From assembly GCA_027943245.1 (NCBI GenBank), contig JANDJZ010001746.1, forward strand, positions 124,001-188,000: a DNA stretch of 64,000 bases. Reading direction: 5' to 3'. Both the position numbers and the translations under genes were made by a program. The stretch comes from Acanthamoeba sp. SK_2022b (Eukaryota > Discosea > Longamoebia > Acanthamoebidae). Shown piece by piece: positions 37,740 to 48,596 of the stretch. How positions within the stretch are numbered: position 1 is the first letter of the stretch; every line of letters begins with the position of its first letter. The notes beneath the pieces were generated by a model. It made no database searches. It was given only the letters and a program-made list of their open reading frames with translations, and was not told the origin of the DNA.

Positions 37740-38144
37740 ATGCGTGTTTTACCTCTCTGTTTGTTAGCGCTCGCGCTGGCCGGATGTTCATCGCAACGTA
37801 TCGCGCCGTCCTCAACAAACAGCACCAGCAAGCCGACCACCACCAGCCCGGCCAAGACCACGCCGGCCGCCCGCCCTGCTCCGGTAAAACTGTACAAAAG
37901 TGCAGAAGAGCTCGTGGGTAAACCGTTCCGCGATCTGGGTGAAGTGTCCGGCGAATCGTGCCAAACCACCGTACAAGACTCCCCACCGAATCTGGCCACC
38001 GCCCGTAAGCGCATGCAAATCCGCGCGTCTTACATGAAGGCCAACGCCGTGCTGCTGCACGACTGCCAGATTGTCAGCGGCGTCGCCGGTTGTTACCAGC
38101 AGGCCGTCTGCCAGGGCTCGGCGCTTAACGTCTCGTCCAAATGA
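37740..38144 (+). CDS. rcsF: RcsF, outer-membrane lipoprotein sensor of the Rcs system
   Basis: 134 residues. Lipobox LALAGC (Cys 16), a proline/threonine-rich linker (about 20-50), then a disulfide-rich domain with four cysteines (SCQT, DCQI, GCYQ, VCQG) matching RcsF. It detects envelope and LPS damage and signals through IgaA to RcsC. Its stop overlaps the start of trmO. Confidence 0.96.
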   Translation: MRVLPLCLLALALAGCSSQRIAPSSTNSTSKPTTTSPAKTTPAARPAPVKLYKSAEELVGKPFRDLGEVSGESCQTTVQDSPPNLATARKRMQIRASYMKANAVLLHDCQIVSGVAGCYQQAVCQGSALNVSSK

Positions 38145-38848
38145 CCGAATTCGTTTTCGAGCAGATCGGCGTGATCCGCTCGCCGTATAAAGAAAAATTC
38201 GCCGTTCCCCGCCAGCCGGGGCTGGTCGAAGACGGTGGCGGCGAACTGCTGCTGCTGCCGCCCTACAACCAGGCGGAGGCGGTACGCGGCCTCAGCGATT
38301 TCAGCCATCTGTGGGTGATGTTCATTTTCCATCAAACCCTGGAAGGCGGCTGGCGGCCGACGGTGCGCCCGCCGCGTTTAGGCGGCAATGCCCGCATGGG
38401 CGTGTTCGCCACCCGCTCCACCTTCCGCCCCAACCCGCTCGGCATGTCCCTGATCGAACTGAAAGGCGTGCGGGTAAAAAACGGCGACGTGGTGCTGGAG
38501 CTGGGCAGCCTCGATCTGGTCGACGGCACCCCGGTGGTGGACATCAAGCCTTATCTGCCGTTCGCCGAGAGCCAGCCGCAGGCCCGCGCCGGCTTTGCCC
38601 AGGCCGCGCCCGCCGGCGACATGCCGGTGCGCTTCGCGCCGCAGGCCGAGCAGCAGCTGCAGCAACATCAGGCGCGTTACCCGCAATTAAGGCGTTTTAT
38701 CAGCCAGGTGCTGGCGCAAGACCCCCGTCCCGCCTATCGTAAAGGAGAGGACGTCGAACGGGATTACGCCGTCTGGCTGCTGGATTTCAACGTGCGCTGG
38801 CGCGTCGTGGACGGTCATACCGAAGTGTTGGCGCTCGACCCGCGTTAA
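38141..38848 (+). CDS. trmO: TrmO (TsaA), tRNA-Thr m6t6A37 methyltransferase
   Basis: 235 residues of the TsaA/YaeB family. The N-terminal beta-barrel domain has IGVIRSPYKEKFAVPRQP, LWVMFIFHQ, and the cofactor-site block ATRSTFRPNPLGMSLIEL; the C-terminal domain has LAQDPRPAYRKG. It uses S-adenosylmethionine to N6-methylate t6A37 of threonine tRNA. The ATGA overlap with rcsF implies coupling. Confidence 0.95.
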   Translation: MTEFVFEQIGVIRSPYKEKFAVPRQPGLVEDGGGELLLLPPYNQAEAVRGLSDFSHLWVMFIFHQTLEGGWRPTVRPPRLGGNARMGVFATRSTFRPNPLGMSLIELKGVRVKNGDVVLELGSLDLVDGTPVVDIKPYLPFAESQPQARAGFAQAAPAGDMPVRFAPQAEQQLQQHQARYPQLRRFISQVLAQDPRPAYRKGEDVERDYAVWLLDFNVRWRVVDGHTEVLALDPR

Positions 38849-38968
38849 AATTCCGCCGCCTCTCTTTTGGCGACCCGCTCGCGCTGGTAAACTAAACCAC
38901 TTTTGTCACTTTTGGCCGCCACTCTGGCAGCCCGATGCAATTTGCAGTTCTAACGGAACCAAAACACC

Positions 38969-40687
38969 ATGCGTACTAGCCAATATCTGCTCTCCACTCT
39001 GAAGGAGACACCTGCCGACGCCGAAGTGATCAGCCACCAGCTGATGCTGCGCGCCGGGATGATCCGCAAGCTGGCCTCCGGTCTTTACACCTGGCTGCCG
39101 ACCGGCCTGCGCGTTCTGAAAAAGGTTGAAAACATCGTTCGCGAAGAAATGAACAATGCTAATGCGATCGAAGTGTCTATGCCGGTGGTTCAGCCTGCCG
39201 ACCTGTGGCAGGAAAGCGGCCGTTGGGAGCAATACGGCCCCGAGCTGCTGCGCTTTGTCGACCGCGGCGACCGTCCGTTCGTGCTGGGCCCGACGCACGA
39301 AGAAGTGATCACCGATCTGATCCGCAACGAGATCAGCTCGTACAAACAGCTGCCGCTGAACTTCTTCCAGATCCAGACCAAGTTCCGCGATGAAGTGCGC
39401 CCGCGTTTCGGCGTGATGCGTTCCCGTGAGTTCCTGATGAAGGATGCCTACTCCTTCCATACCTCACAGGAGTCTCTGCAGGAGACTTACGACGCGATGT
39501 ACGAAGCGTACAGCAAAATCTTCAGCCGCATGGGCCTGGATTTCCGCCCGGTGCAGGCCGATACCGGCTCGATCGGCGGCAGCGCCTCGCACGAATTCCA
39601 GGTGCTGGCAGACAGCGGTGAAGACGATATCGTATTCTCCACCGGTTCCGACTTCGCCGCCAACATCGAGCTGGCGGAAGCGGTCGCGCCGGCGGCTCCA
39701 CGCGCGGCGGCCGGCGAAGAATTGCGACTGGTGGATACGCCAAACGCCAAAACCATCGTTGAGCTGGTCGAGCAGTTCCAGTTACCGGTGGAAAAAACCG
39801 TGAAGACGCTGATGGTGCGCGCCACCGAAGAGAGCGGCCACAAGCTGGTTGCCCTGCTGGTGCGCGGCGATCACGAGCTGAACGAAATCAAGGCCGAGAA
39901 GCTGGCGCAGGTTGCCGCGCCGCTGACCTTCGCCACCGAAGAAGAAATTCGCGCCATCGTCGGCGCCGGCCCGGGTTCACTCGGCCCGGTCAACCTGCCG
40001 ATGCCGGTGGTTGCTGACCGCAGCGTAGCGGCGATGAGCGACTTTGGCGCCGGTGCCAACGTTGACGGCAAACACTACTTCGGCATCAACTGGGAGCGCG
40101 ACTTGCCGCTGCCACAGGTGGCCGATATCCGTAACGTGGTGGAAGGCGACGCCAGCCCGGACGGTCAGGGCACGCTGCTGATCAAACGCGGCATCGAAGT
40201 GGGCCATATCTTCCAGCTCGGCACCAAGTACTCGGAAGCGATGAAAGCGACCGTGCAGGGCGAAGACGGCCGTAACCAGGTGCTGACCATGGGCTGCTAC
40301 GGCATCGGGGTCACGCGCGTCGTGGCCGCCGCCATCGAGCAGAACCATGACGAACGCGGCATCATCTGGCCGGACGCCATCGCGCCGTTCCAGGTAGCGA
40401 TCCTGCCGATGAACATGCACAAGTCGTTCCGCGTGCAGGCGCTGGCCGAAGAGCTGTACAACACCCTGCGCTCCCACGGCATCGACGTGATCCTCGATGA
40501 CCGCAAAGAGCGTCCGGGCGTGATGTTCGCGGATATGGAGCTGATCGGCGTGCCGCACTCTATCGTTATCGGTGACCGCAACCTCGACAACGAAGAGATC
40601 GAGTACAAGAACCGCCGCGTCGGCGAGAAGCAAATGATCAAAACCGGCGAAATCGTTGATTTCCTGCTGGGCCAGATCAAACGCTAA
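38969..40687 (+). CDS. proS: ProS, prolyl-tRNA synthetase
   Basis: 572 residues, E. coli length. Class II synthetase: motif 2 region [32 protein letters not shown], an inserted editing (INS/YbaK-like) domain about residues 225-400, motif 3 [17 protein letters not shown], and the C-terminal anticodon-binding domain. It charges tRNA-Pro and edits alanine. Terminator follows at 40710. Confidence 0.97.
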   Translation: MRTSQYLLSTLKETPADAEVISHQLMLRAGMIRKLASGLYTWLPTGLRVLKKVENIVREEMNNANAIEVSMPVVQPADLWQESGRWEQYGPELLRFVDRGDRPFVLGPTHEEVITDLIRNEISSYKQLPLNFFQIQTKFRDEVRPRFGVMRSREFLMKDAYSFHTSQESLQETYDAMYEAYSKIFSRMGLDFRPVQADTGSIGGSASHEFQVLADSGEDDIVFSTGSDFAANIELAEAVAPAAPRAAAGEELRLVDTPNAKTIVELVEQFQLPVEKTVKTLMVRATEESGHKLVALLVRGDHELNEIKAEKLAQVAAPLTFATEEEIRAIVGAGPGSLGPVNLPMPVVADRSVAAMSDFGAGANVDGKHYFGINWERDLPLPQVADIRNVVEGDASPDGQGTLLIKRGIEVGHIFQLGTKYSEAMKATVQGEDGRNQVLTMGCYGIGVTRVVAAAIEQNHDERGIIWPDAIAPFQVAILPMNMHKSFRVQALAEELYNTLRSHGIDVILDDRKERPGVMFADMELIGVPHSIVIGDRNLDNEEIEYKNRRVGEKQMIKTGEIVDFLLGQIKR

Positions 40688-40709
40688 GCGACGAACGCCA
40701 GAAAATAAA

Positions 40710-40732
40710 AAACCCGCTCAGGCGGGTTTTTA
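40710..40732. terminator. Terminator between proS and nlpE
   Basis: AAACCCGC, loop TCAG, GCGGGTTT followed by TTA, flanked by A-rich sequence on the other side; serves both convergent genes. Confidence 0.85.
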
Positions 40733-40747
40733 TATATCCGAAATTGC

Positions 40748-41431
40748 TTATTTGCTGCTGCAGTTCTTGCTGCGGTCGAACGCGATTTTACCGTCCGGCA
40801 CCAGCGCTTTTTCGGTCAGACCTTCCTCCATCGACGGCTGCACGCTGAAGTGCGCGCTGAACGTCAGGAATACCGGCTCACCGGCGGTCTTGTAGGCTTT
40901 GGCGTAACCTTGCTCCAGCGCGATGTTGTTGTCCACCGGGAATGTTTTGCCGGTAGCGCAGTCCTTGAAGACGGCCGCGTCCGCCATATAGGTGTAGCTG
41001 CCTTTCAACGTCATCGGCGTTTTAGGCAACGGTTTCTCAACCGGATCCAGGCGGTAATTCAGCTTGGACTCGATCGGCACGCCGCTGCGATCCAGCATTT
41101 CCAGGCTCTTGCCCACCGGGCGGAAGTAGCGTTTTTCGCCGTTGCTGTCGGTCAGCACCAGTTTATCCGCCGTGCGCGCCCATTTACCGTAATCGGCAAA
41201 GGTCTGATCGCCGTCTTTGGTGCCGCGATAGGTTTCCTGCAGCACGAAGGTGCCGTCCTCATCCAGGAACAGCGCCGTATCCAGGCCGCCGCAATCGGCG
41301 CAAGGCAACACCCCTTGATAGCTCTGCGGCATCGGCTGCAGCGGTTGTTCCTTCGGTTGATAATGATTGTTGCATCCCAACAACGAGAGTGCGCCTGCCG
41401 CGAGGAACAGGGCTACCGTAATTTTTTTCAC
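40748..41431 (-). CDS. nlpE: NlpE (CutF), outer-membrane copper/surface-sensing lipoprotein
   Basis: 227 residues with lipobox SLLGC (Cys 20), an N-terminal NlpE domain holding the CxxC motif PCADCGG, and a C-terminal OB-fold domain (SYTYMADAAVFKDCATGK). It activates the Cpx pathway on surface contact or when lipoprotein trafficking fails. Monocistronic, next to arfB as in E. coli. Confidence 0.94.
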   Translation of the reverse strand: MKKITVALFLAAGALSLLGCNNHYQPKEQPLQPMPQSYQGVLPCADCGGLDTALFLDEDGTFVLQETYRGTKDGDQTFADYGKWARTADKLVLTDSNGEKRYFRPVGKSLEMLDRSGVPIESKLNYRLDPVEKPLPKTPMTLKGSYTYMADAAVFKDCATGKTFPVDNNIALEQGYAKAYKTAGEPVFLTFSAHFSVQPSMEEGLTEKALVPDGKIAFDRSKNCSSK

Positions 41432-41460
41432 AGTTATTCTCCTACTGTGTTCATGTATTC

Positions 41461-41874
41461 CTAAGTGCGAACCTTGCCACGCAGCGCCTTGGTGGCGCCT
41501 TTACGCGCCTTGCCTTCCAGGCGACGCAGTTTGGCCCCTTTCGTGGGCTTGGTCGCCTTGCGCGTTTTTTCCACCACCATCGCCTGCCGAATCAGCGCGG
41601 CCAGCCTGGCCAACGCCGCTTCGCGATTCAATTCCTGGCTGCGATACTCTTGCGCCTTGATAATCACCACGCCATCAGCGGTAATAAGATGATGATTCAG
41701 CGCCAGCAGCCGTTCCTTATAATACTCTGGCAGGCTGGATGCCCGGATGTCAAAGCGCAAATGGATCGCCGTTGAGGTTTTGTTCACGTGCTGGCCGCCC
41801 GCGCCCTGCGCGCGGATCGCCGTCAATTCCAGCTCATTATCCGGTATGGCTACGTTTCTTGACAGTTCAAGCAC
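41461..41874 (-). CDS. arfB: ArfB (YaeJ), ribosome-rescue peptidyl-tRNA hydrolase
   Basis: 137 residues. Release-factor-like GGQ loop in [15 protein letters not shown] and a lysine/arginine-rich C-terminal tail ([20 protein letters not shown]) that enters the empty mRNA channel. It hydrolyses peptidyl-tRNA on stalled ribosomes without a stop codon. Four bases after yaeQ on the same strand, so co-transcribed. Confidence 0.96.
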   Translation of the reverse strand: MLELSRNVAIPDNELELTAIRAQGAGGQHVNKTSTAIHLRFDIRASSLPEYYKERLLALNHHLITADGVVIIKAQEYRSQELNREAALARLAALIRQAMVVEKTRKATKPTKGAKLRRLEGKARKGATKALRGKVRT

Positions 41875-41877
41875 CGG

Positions 41878-42426
41878 TCACACCTGTGCCTGCTGCCACT
41901 CGGCAAACTGGATTTCCAGACTATTCTGAGCATCGGACAGCCAAATAGTTCCCTCTTGCAACGTCGCCTGCAGCGTCATGGTGCGGCTGGCCAATGCCGT
42001 CAGGCGCGCCAGCTGTTCGTCGTCAAGGAAACGCACGCTCAGGTTCTTGTGGCCGGCCACCTTGCCCTGCATTCCCTGCCACCATACGTGCGCGGCGCGC
42101 TCGCCGTAAGCGTAAAGCACCACGCGCGGCGACTGGTTGCAGGCCTTGCGAATACGCTTCTCGTCGGGCAATCCCATCTCGATCCACATTTCCAGCCCAT
42201 TGTGGTCGTTGCGCTGCCAGATCTCCGGCTCGTCGTCGGCGCTCAGCCCTTTGGTGAACACCAGCCGTTCGTCCGCATGGCAGATCCAGGCCAGTAGGCG
42301 CAGCATCATGCGCTGCTCGTTTTCGGACGGGTGTTGCGCCAGCGTCAGCGTGGCGTCGTGGTAGAAGTGACGATCCATATCAGCAATATTGACCGCGGCT
42401 TTATAAATGGTTGCTTTCAGCGCCAT
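41878..42426 (-). CDS. yaeQ: YaeQ family protein
   Basis: 182 residues, the family length, with a PD-(D/E)XK nuclease-like fold known for YaeQ. It begins [22 protein letters not shown] and contains [21 protein letters not shown]. The biochemical role is not established. First gene of yaeQ-arfB, divergent from yaeP. Confidence 0.95.
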   Translation of the reverse strand: MALKATIYKAAVNIADMDRHFYHDATLTLAQHPSENEQRMMLRLLAWICHADERLVFTKGLSADDEPEIWQRNDHNGLEMWIEMGLPDEKRIRKACNQSPRVVLYAYGERAAHVWWQGMQGKVAGHKNLSVRFLDDEQLARLTALASRTMTLQATLQEGTIWLSDAQNSLEIQFAEWQQAQV

Positions 42427-42570
42427 GGGTGACCTCGTTATTATCCGGCGACAGTGTACTTGATCAGGGCCAAACCCCGCCAGCGCGGCCAGGCCGCGGC
42501 AGTGCGAAAGGCGTGCCAGGGTGCTGATAACTCCATAACAGCTGTGCTATAGTCGTCTAGGATAGGATAA

Positions 42571-43090
<520 letters not shown>

Positions 43091-43112
43091 GCAGCGGTAA
43101 CCCCATCCCAAC

Positions 43113-43134
43113 AGGGCAGCCCAACGGCTGCCCT
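43113..43134. terminator. Terminator between rof and the cytochrome c gene
   Basis: AGGGCAGCC, CAAC loop, GGCTGCCCT between convergent genes; the tail is not T-rich. Confidence 0.6.
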
Positions 43135-43140
43135 CGTCAT

Positions 43141-43458
43141 TTAAGGCTTCAGGCTGGCGTAAAAGGCCGCCAGATCGGCGATATCGTCATCCGACAGCCC
43201 CGACACATAGGCCTTCATCACCTCAGCCTGGCCGCCGTTGCGCTCCCCTTTCTTATACGCCTGCAGCGCGTGCTGCAGGTACATGGCGTTCTGCCCGGCC
43301 AGATTCGGGTACATCGGCACCGTCACCTTGCCCTGCGCGCCGTGGCACGCCGCGCAGGCGGCGGCTTTCGCCTGGCCGGCGGCCGCATCCCCCGCCGCCA
43401 ACGCCGGCAGGCTGAACAGGCCGGTGGCCAACAGCATGATCCCCACAAACTTCATCAT
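43141..43458 (-). CDS. Small periplasmic class I cytochrome c
   Basis: 105 residues: signal peptide (cleavage near LPALAAG), one haem site CAACH, the axial methionine probably in [10 protein letters not shown] or VMKAYVSGL, and the usual C-terminal helix [15 protein letters not shown] periplasmic electron carrier of cytochrome c553/c4-half type. Its start overlaps the tilS stop by four bases, so it is translated with tilS. It is not part of the E. coli version of this block. Confidence 0.9.
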   Translation of the reverse strand: MMKFVGIMLLATGLFSLPALAAGDAAAGQAKAAACAACHGAQGKVTVPMYPNLAGQNAMYLQHALQAYKKGERNGGQAEVMKAYVSGLSDDDIADLAAFYASLKP

Positions 43459-44786
43459 TGCTCCTCGCTATTATGATTTTTTTCCCAGCGCAGCCGCCAC
43501 GGGCGTTCGCCTTCCGGCACCTGCCCCGCTTCACAGACGAATACGCCCAGCGCGGCGATCAGCTGCTCATCATAATAAATCAACGGGATGCGTTCACGCT
43601 GCCAGGGCGGAATACCCAGCTCCTGCCACAGTTTTTTTATCGGCCGCGAATGGGCGCGCCCCACGATGCGCACCACACCCTGCACGCCGCCGAACCGAAC
43701 GCTGACCTGTTGCGATGGCTGCGGTGCGCGCAGCACCAGCTCGCCCTCACCGGGAATCAACTGCCCCAGCCCGTCCGGCAACGTCAGCGGCTGGTCAGGC
43801 TGCCAGGGCAGATGCACATCGCGCAGCGCCGCCAGCGGCGGCAACAGGTGCAACCGGCCGCGGAAACGGCGAATCTGATAGGCGCCGAGCTGCAGCTGCG
43901 GTTCGGCATCCTCCCGGCTGAGCGCCACCTCTTCCCACAGGCGCTGAAGCTGCTCACGCGCCGGCATAGTGACGTTAAACAATGCGATCCAGCGCCGCAG
44001 CAAGGCGAAGCGCCGCACCGGCGAACAGTCTGTCAGGCCGTCAATCGCCAATGAGCGATCCGCCGCCAACAGGCTTTGCAGCGGTTCCGCCAGCAGTTCG
44101 TCCAGCAGTTGCTCCTGCTCGGCGCACAGGCCGGCGCTGCGCGACACCGCCGAGGCGAAGTGCGGCCAGCGTTGATTGAGCTGCGGCAGCACCTGCAACC
44201 GCAGGAAATTGCGATCGAAGCGCGTGTCCTGATTGCTGTCGTCATCGATCCAGGTTAAGGCGTGGCGTTGCGCGTAGCTTTCCAGCGTCTGACGCGAACA
44301 GCCCAACAGCGGCCGCAACAGCAGGTGCTCGCCCAACGCCGCGCGCGCCGCCATCGCCGACAGCCCCGCCGGCCCGCTGCCGCGCTTGAGCGCCAACAGG
44401 AAGGTTTCGCTTTGATCGTCAAGGTGTTGAGCGGTGAGCAGCGCTTCGCCCTCCGTCAGCGCGGCGCTGAAGGCGGCATAGCGCGCTGCACGCGCCGCCG
44501 CTTCGATACCGCCCTGGCGGGCGTCCACCTGCACGTGCGTCACCGTCAGCGGGATCTGCCAGTCGGCACAGCGGCTGCGGCAATGCTCAACCCAGCGGTC
44601 GGCAAAGGCGCTCAGGCCGTGATGCACGTGCAGCGCACGCAGCTGCAGCGCCGGACGCTGGCGGCGCAAGGCCGCCAGCACATGCAGCAGTACGCTGGAA
44701 TCCAGGCCGCCGCTGAACGCCACCAGCAGCCGCTGCTGCGCGCCCAACTGGTCTGCCACCCGCGTCGTTAATTGATCAGTATTCAT
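43455..44786 (-). CDS. tilS: TilS, tRNA-Ile lysidine synthetase
   Basis: 443 residues. N-terminal PP-loop ATPase motif [15 protein letters not shown], and C-terminal TilS substrate-binding domains ([26 protein letters not shown]). It modifies C34 of the tRNA-Ile CAU anticodon to lysidine; essential. In E. coli it directly follows yaeR; here the cad operon and dtpC lie between. Confidence 0.96.
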   Translation of the reverse strand: MNTDQLTTRVADQLGAQQRLLVAFSGGLDSSVLLHVLAALRRQRPALQLRALHVHHGLSAFADRWVEHCRSRCADWQIPLTVTHVQVDARQGGIEAAARAARYAAFSAALTEGEALLTAQHLDDQSETFLLALKRGSGPAGLSAMAARAALGEHLLLRPLLGCSRQTLESYAQRHALTWIDDDSNQDTRFDRNFLRLQVLPQLNQRWPHFASAVSRSAGLCAEQEQLLDELLAEPLQSLLAADRSLAIDGLTDCSPVRRFALLRRWIALFNVTMPAREQLQRLWEEVALSREDAEPQLQLGAYQIRRFRGRLHLLPPLAALRDVHLPWQPDQPLTLPDGLGQLIPGEGELVLRAPQPSQQVSVRFGGVQGVVRIVGRAHSRPIKKLWQELGIPPWQRERIPLIYYDEQLIAALGVFVCEAGQVPEGERPWRLRWEKNHNSEEQ

Positions 44787-44842
44787 CGGTAGGCTTTGTC
44801 ACTTCTACATAGCTGCACGTTAACCCCGCCTACCGTCATCAA

Positions 44843-46294
44843 TCAAGCATTAACCGTCCGGGCCTGGCGCCGCGTCAGCAACCACCAGCCGCCCAGCACC
44901 GCGATCACCGCCAGCGCGCATCCGGCCGCTCCCCAGCCGATCTGAGCGAAAATGCGGCCATACGCCTGCATCGCCGCTCCCTCGATGTGATCCTCGGCGG
45001 TCTGATTGGCGATAATGCCCGCCAGGTAGTTAGCGATCGAGCCGGTCGCCAGCATATAGATACCGGTCAGCACGCCGGTGGCACCGGGGATATTCAGCCG
45101 GGTGATCTGCGCCATCGCCACCGGATCGATAAACAGTTCGGCGAAGCCCATCACCGCCAGGCCGGCGATCATCAGCCCCATCGATCCCGGCCCGTGCAGC
45201 CGCGTATTGAGCGCCATCAGCGTAAAGCCGACGCCGATCAACAGCAGACCGAAGGCGAACTTGCACCAGATGCGCAGCGTGCGATCGCCCGTGCCGTCGC
45301 CGCTCGCCAGCCATGCCAGCGCCACGCCGCCCAGCATCACCGCGCAGGCGTTAACCGACTGGAACAGCGCGGTCGGCACCGTCCAGCCGAACCAGCGCCG
45401 ATCGACGAAGTGATCGATAAACAGGCTGATGGAGCTACCACCCTGCTGGGCGAAAGCCCAGAACAGCGTGCCCAGCAGCATCAGCACAACGATCTGCCAC
45501 AGCCCCCGGCGCTGGCCAGCGTCCGCACGCAGCATAATGCGCGCCACCAGCACCACCGCCGCCACGCATACCAGCCCGAGCAAATAGCCGGCCCAGTCGT
45601 GCACAAACAGCAGCGTGAAGAACAGCGGCGATGCCAGCAGCGCCGCCAACAGCCAACCCCAGTGCGGCAAACCCAGGCTTTTGGCACGCATCAGCGGTGC
45701 ATTCACGCCGCGGGTATGGCGGAAGTGGCGCCCGCCGAGCAGGAAGATCGCCAGGCCGGCGAACATGCCGATCCCGGCCAACGCAAAGCCGACGTGCCAG
45801 CCATAGCGCTCGGCCGCCAACCCGCAGGCGATCGGCGCCAAAATGGAACCGACGTTGCCGGCGGCGTACAGCAGCGAAAAGCCCCCTTCGCGGCGCGAGT
45901 CCTGCGCCGGATACAGCTCGCCCAGCAGGCAGCTGATATTGGATTTGAACAGGCCATAGCCGCAGATGATGATGGCCAGCGCCAGATAGAGCGACTGGGC
46001 GGAGACCGCACTCAGGCCGAGCACGATATGCCCCAGCGTCATCAGCGCCGCACCGGCAATCACCGCGACGCGATTGCCCAGCAGGCGGTCGGCAAGCCAG
46101 CCGCCCAAAATAGGAGTGACGTAAACTAACGAAGCGTAAGCGCTGTAGAGATCGATGGCGTGGCTGTCGGTATAGCCGAGTTGGTGGGTCAGATAGAGAA
46201 TCAGTAACGCACGCATGCCGTAAAAGCTGAAATATTCCCAAATTTGTATGGCTACGACATAGTAGATTGCGCGCGGCTGTGAGGGTGTTTTCAT
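44843..46294 (-). CDS. dtpC: DtpC-like proton-dependent di/tripeptide transporter (POT family)
   Basis: 483 residues with about 14 membrane helices. POT/PTR signatures: [16 protein letters not shown] on helix 1, [12 protein letters not shown], and the loop with [17 protein letters not shown]. It sits directly downstream of cadA on the same strand, exactly as yjdL/dtpC follows cadA in E. coli, which favours DtpC over DtpD. A role supplying lysine-containing peptides for the Cad system is inference. Confidence 0.88.
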   Translation of the reverse strand: MKTPSQPRAIYYVVAIQIWEYFSFYGMRALLILYLTHQLGYTDSHAIDLYSAYASLVYVTPILGGWLADRLLGNRVAVIAGAALMTLGHIVLGLSAVSAQSLYLALAIIICGYGLFKSNISCLLGELYPAQDSRREGGFSLLYAAGNVGSILAPIACGLAAERYGWHVGFALAGIGMFAGLAIFLLGGRHFRHTRGVNAPLMRAKSLGLPHWGWLLAALLASPLFFTLLFVHDWAGYLLGLVCVAAVVLVARIMLRADAGQRRGLWQIVVLMLLGTLFWAFAQQGGSSISLFIDHFVDRRWFGWTVPTALFQSVNACAVMLGGVALAWLASGDGTGDRTLRIWCKFAFGLLLIGVGFTLMALNTRLHGPGSMGLMIAGLAVMGFAELFIDPVAMAQITRLNIPGATGVLTGIYMLATGSIANYLAGIIANQTAEDHIEGAAMQAYGRIFAQIGWGAAGCALAVIAVLGGWWLLTRRQARTVNA

Positions 46295-46324
46295 GGAGGT
46301 CTCCCATCAGTCGGTGAACGACAA

Positions 46325-46348
46325 AGGGGAAGCGCGAGCGCCTCCCCT
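46325..46348 (-). terminator. Hairpin between cadA and dtpC
   Basis: AGGGGAAGCG and CGCCTCCCCT (one mismatch) form a stem around CGAG. On the minus strand it is followed by TTGTCGTT. It may reduce read-through into dtpC. Confidence 0.6.
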
Positions 46349-46362
46349 GTTATTGGCTGCGG

Positions 46363-48501
46363 TTATTTCGCCTTCAGCACTTTCACCCGATAACGTCCGT
46401 CCGCCTGACGATAGGCGCCGTGAATGTCGGTTTCAAAGCCCGGATAATGCGCGCCGATTTCGCACAGCATCTGCAGGAACTCCAGCACCGGCCGGCTCTC
46501 CTCGGTCAGCATTTCGCCCGGCATCACCAGCGGCACGCCCGGTGGGTATGGGAGGATCATATTGGCATTGACCTTGCCGACCATCTCTTCCAGATAGACT
46601 TCTTCCACTTCGCCGTGCAGCTCTTTCTGGAACGCCTGGTACGGGTTCATCACCATGGTTGGCAGCACTTCGAACGCGCGATACATCAGGTCCGGCAGGT
46701 TGTGTTGCTCCACCAGGCGGTGAATGTTCTGCGCCAGATCCTGAATGCGCATGTTTTCATAGAAATCAGGCGCTTCCTGATACAGCGAAGGCAGCATGTT
46801 TTTCACCCGCAGGTTCAGATCGAACGAGCGTTTGAAGTCGGTCATCGCGCGCAGCAGGCTGAGCGCCTTGGTTTTGTCGATGCCGATGCTGAACAGGAAC
46901 AGCAGGTTGTACGGCCCGGTTTTCTCGACGATGATGCCGCGTTCGTCGAGGTATTTCGCCACGATGCTGGCCGGGATACCGAACGGCTGCATCTCGCCTT
47001 CCTTGCTCATCCCCGGCGTCAGAATGGTGACCTTGATCGGGTCGAGATACATGTGTTCGTTATCGATGTTCTTGAAGCCGTGCCAGGCACTGTCGGAACG
47101 CAGCGGCCAGCATTCCGGCTCATCGATATGCTCCGGCTGCCAGACGTCGAAGAACCAGCCGTCGGATTCGACTTTCAGGCGTTTGATCTCTTTGCGGAAC
47201 TTGATCGCGCGCTCGATAGAGCCGTTGATCAGGCGCTTGCCGGCGTTGCCTTTCATCATCGCCGCAGCGGTTTCGGTCGACGCCACGATGCCATAGTGCG
47301 GCGAGGTGGTGGTGTGCATCATGTAGGCTTCGTTGAAGGTCTCTTCGTTGATGTCGCCCTTCACGTGAATCATCGAAGCCTGCGAGAAGGCCGCCAGCAG
47401 TTTGTGGGTGGACTGGGTTTCATAGATCACCTTGCCCTCCACGCGGCCGCCGCTCATGCCGCACTTGCCTTTATAGATCGGGTGGAAGTTGGTGTAAGGC
47501 ACCCAGGCGGAATCGAAGTGGATAGATTTCACGTCCAGGGTGTTCTTGATAAAGTCGGTGTTGTACAGCAAGCCGTCATAGGTGGAGTTGGTGATCACCG
47601 CGTGCACCGGCCAGGTGGCGTTCGGGGTCTCCTTCACGCGTTTGGCGATGGTGGCGCGCTGGAACTCGCTCTGCGGAATACCGCCGAGGATGCCATAGGC
47701 GTTGCGGGTCGGACGGAAGTAGATCGGCGTGATGTCGCTCATCATCATCAGGTGAGTCAGCGACTTGTGGCAGTTACGGTCAATCAGCACCGTGCTGCCC
47801 GCCGGCGCCGAGTACATGCCGACGATCTTGTTGGCAGTGGAGGTGCCGTTGGTCACCATATAGCTGCGTTCGGCGTTGAATACGCGGGAAATGTACTCTT
47901 CCGCCTCTTTGTGCGGGCCGGAGTGATCCAGCAACGATCCCAGTTCGGACACCGAAATCGAGATATCCGACTTCATGGTGTTCGGGCCAAAGAAATCGTA
48001 GAAGATACTGCCCACCGGGCTTTTCTGGAACGCGGTGCCGCCCATGTGGCCCGGCGTACAGAAGGTGTATTTGCCTTCGCGCACGTATTTGAACAGCGCC
48101 TTGGTCAACGGCGGCAGGATGGTGTCGATATACTCGTCGGTATTCTGTTTGATCTTGGCGGCGATGTCGGTTGCCGCGCCGAGCGCATATTCGAAGAAGC
48201 GCACCTGCATGCGCAGATCGTTCAGGCTGACGTCCAGCGTCGAATAGGTGTTGGCGAACGCGTACAGCGGCATGTACTCGTTCAGCTGGCTGATCTCTTC
48301 GCACAGCTCCAGGTTGTATTTGTCCCAGTCGAAGATCACCCCGCACAGACGGGCGTTGTTCTCGATCAGTTTCAGCAGGTCTTCGCGATCGTTAGGGTAA
48401 ACGATGCGGAAATCCAGACTTTCCAGCGCCTGATGCAGTTCACGGATAGGCTCTTCTTTGAAGTAGACACCCATGTGATTCATGATGGCGATAACGTTCA
48501 T
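46363..48501 (-). CDS. cadA: CadA, inducible lysine decarboxylase
   Basis: 712 residues from the ATG at 48501, preceded by AGGAG; an ATG at 48519 lies before that site. PLP-dependent group III decarboxylase: N-terminal wing domain, core with STHKLLAAFSQASMIHVKG (the lysine binding PLP) and FDSAWVPYTNFHPIY, and a C-terminal domain. It converts lysine to cadaverine, consuming a proton; cytoplasmic decamer. It is closer to E. coli CadA than the paralogue at 52448 and lies in the cadBA operon. Confidence 0.96.
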   Translation of the reverse strand: MNVIAIMNHMGVYFKEEPIRELHQALESLDFRIVYPNDREDLLKLIENNARLCGVIFDWDKYNLELCEEISQLNEYMPLYAFANTYSTLDVSLNDLRMQVRFFEYALGAATDIAAKIKQNTDEYIDTILPPLTKALFKYVREGKYTFCTPGHMGGTAFQKSPVGSIFYDFFGPNTMKSDISISVSELGSLLDHSGPHKEAEEYISRVFNAERSYMVTNGTSTANKIVGMYSAPAGSTVLIDRNCHKSLTHLMMMSDITPIYFRPTRNAYGILGGIPQSEFQRATIAKRVKETPNATWPVHAVITNSTYDGLLYNTDFIKNTLDVKSIHFDSAWVPYTNFHPIYKGKCGMSGGRVEGKVIYETQSTHKLLAAFSQASMIHVKGDINEETFNEAYMMHTTTSPHYGIVASTETAAAMMKGNAGKRLINGSIERAIKFRKEIKRLKVESDGWFFDVWQPEHIDEPECWPLRSDSAWHGFKNIDNEHMYLDPIKVTILTPGMSKEGEMQPFGIPASIVAKYLDERGIIVEKTGPYNLLFLFSIGIDKTKALSLLRAMTDFKRSFDLNLRVKNMLPSLYQEAPDFYENMRIQDLAQNIHRLVEQHNLPDLMYRAFEVLPTMVMNPYQAFQKELHGEVEEVYLEEMVGKVNANMILPYPPGVPLVMPGEMLTEESRPVLEFLQMLCEIGAHYPGFETDIHGAYRQADGRYRVKVLKAK

Positions 48502-48522
48502 ATGCATTTCTCCTGGCAAAGC

Positions 48523-48566
48523 AAGCCCCTTCCCGTCGCGGCTGACAGGTCGGAAAGAAAGGGGCT
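48523..48566 (-). repeat. Inverted repeat between cadB and cadA
   Basis: AGCCCCTT (48523-48530) is complementary to AAGGGGCT (48559-48566), with a 28-base loop. It lies in the 95-base cadB-cadA gap and may set the relative mRNA levels of the two genes. Confidence 0.6.
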
Positions 48567-48596
48567 GGGTAAATTCAGTCGGTCAGCGGACGCGAA

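Noticed and set aside
44843..46294. Naming the peptide transporter DtpD
   Set aside because: Sequence alone cannot separate DtpC and DtpD by eye, but the position directly after cadA matches dtpC in E. coli.
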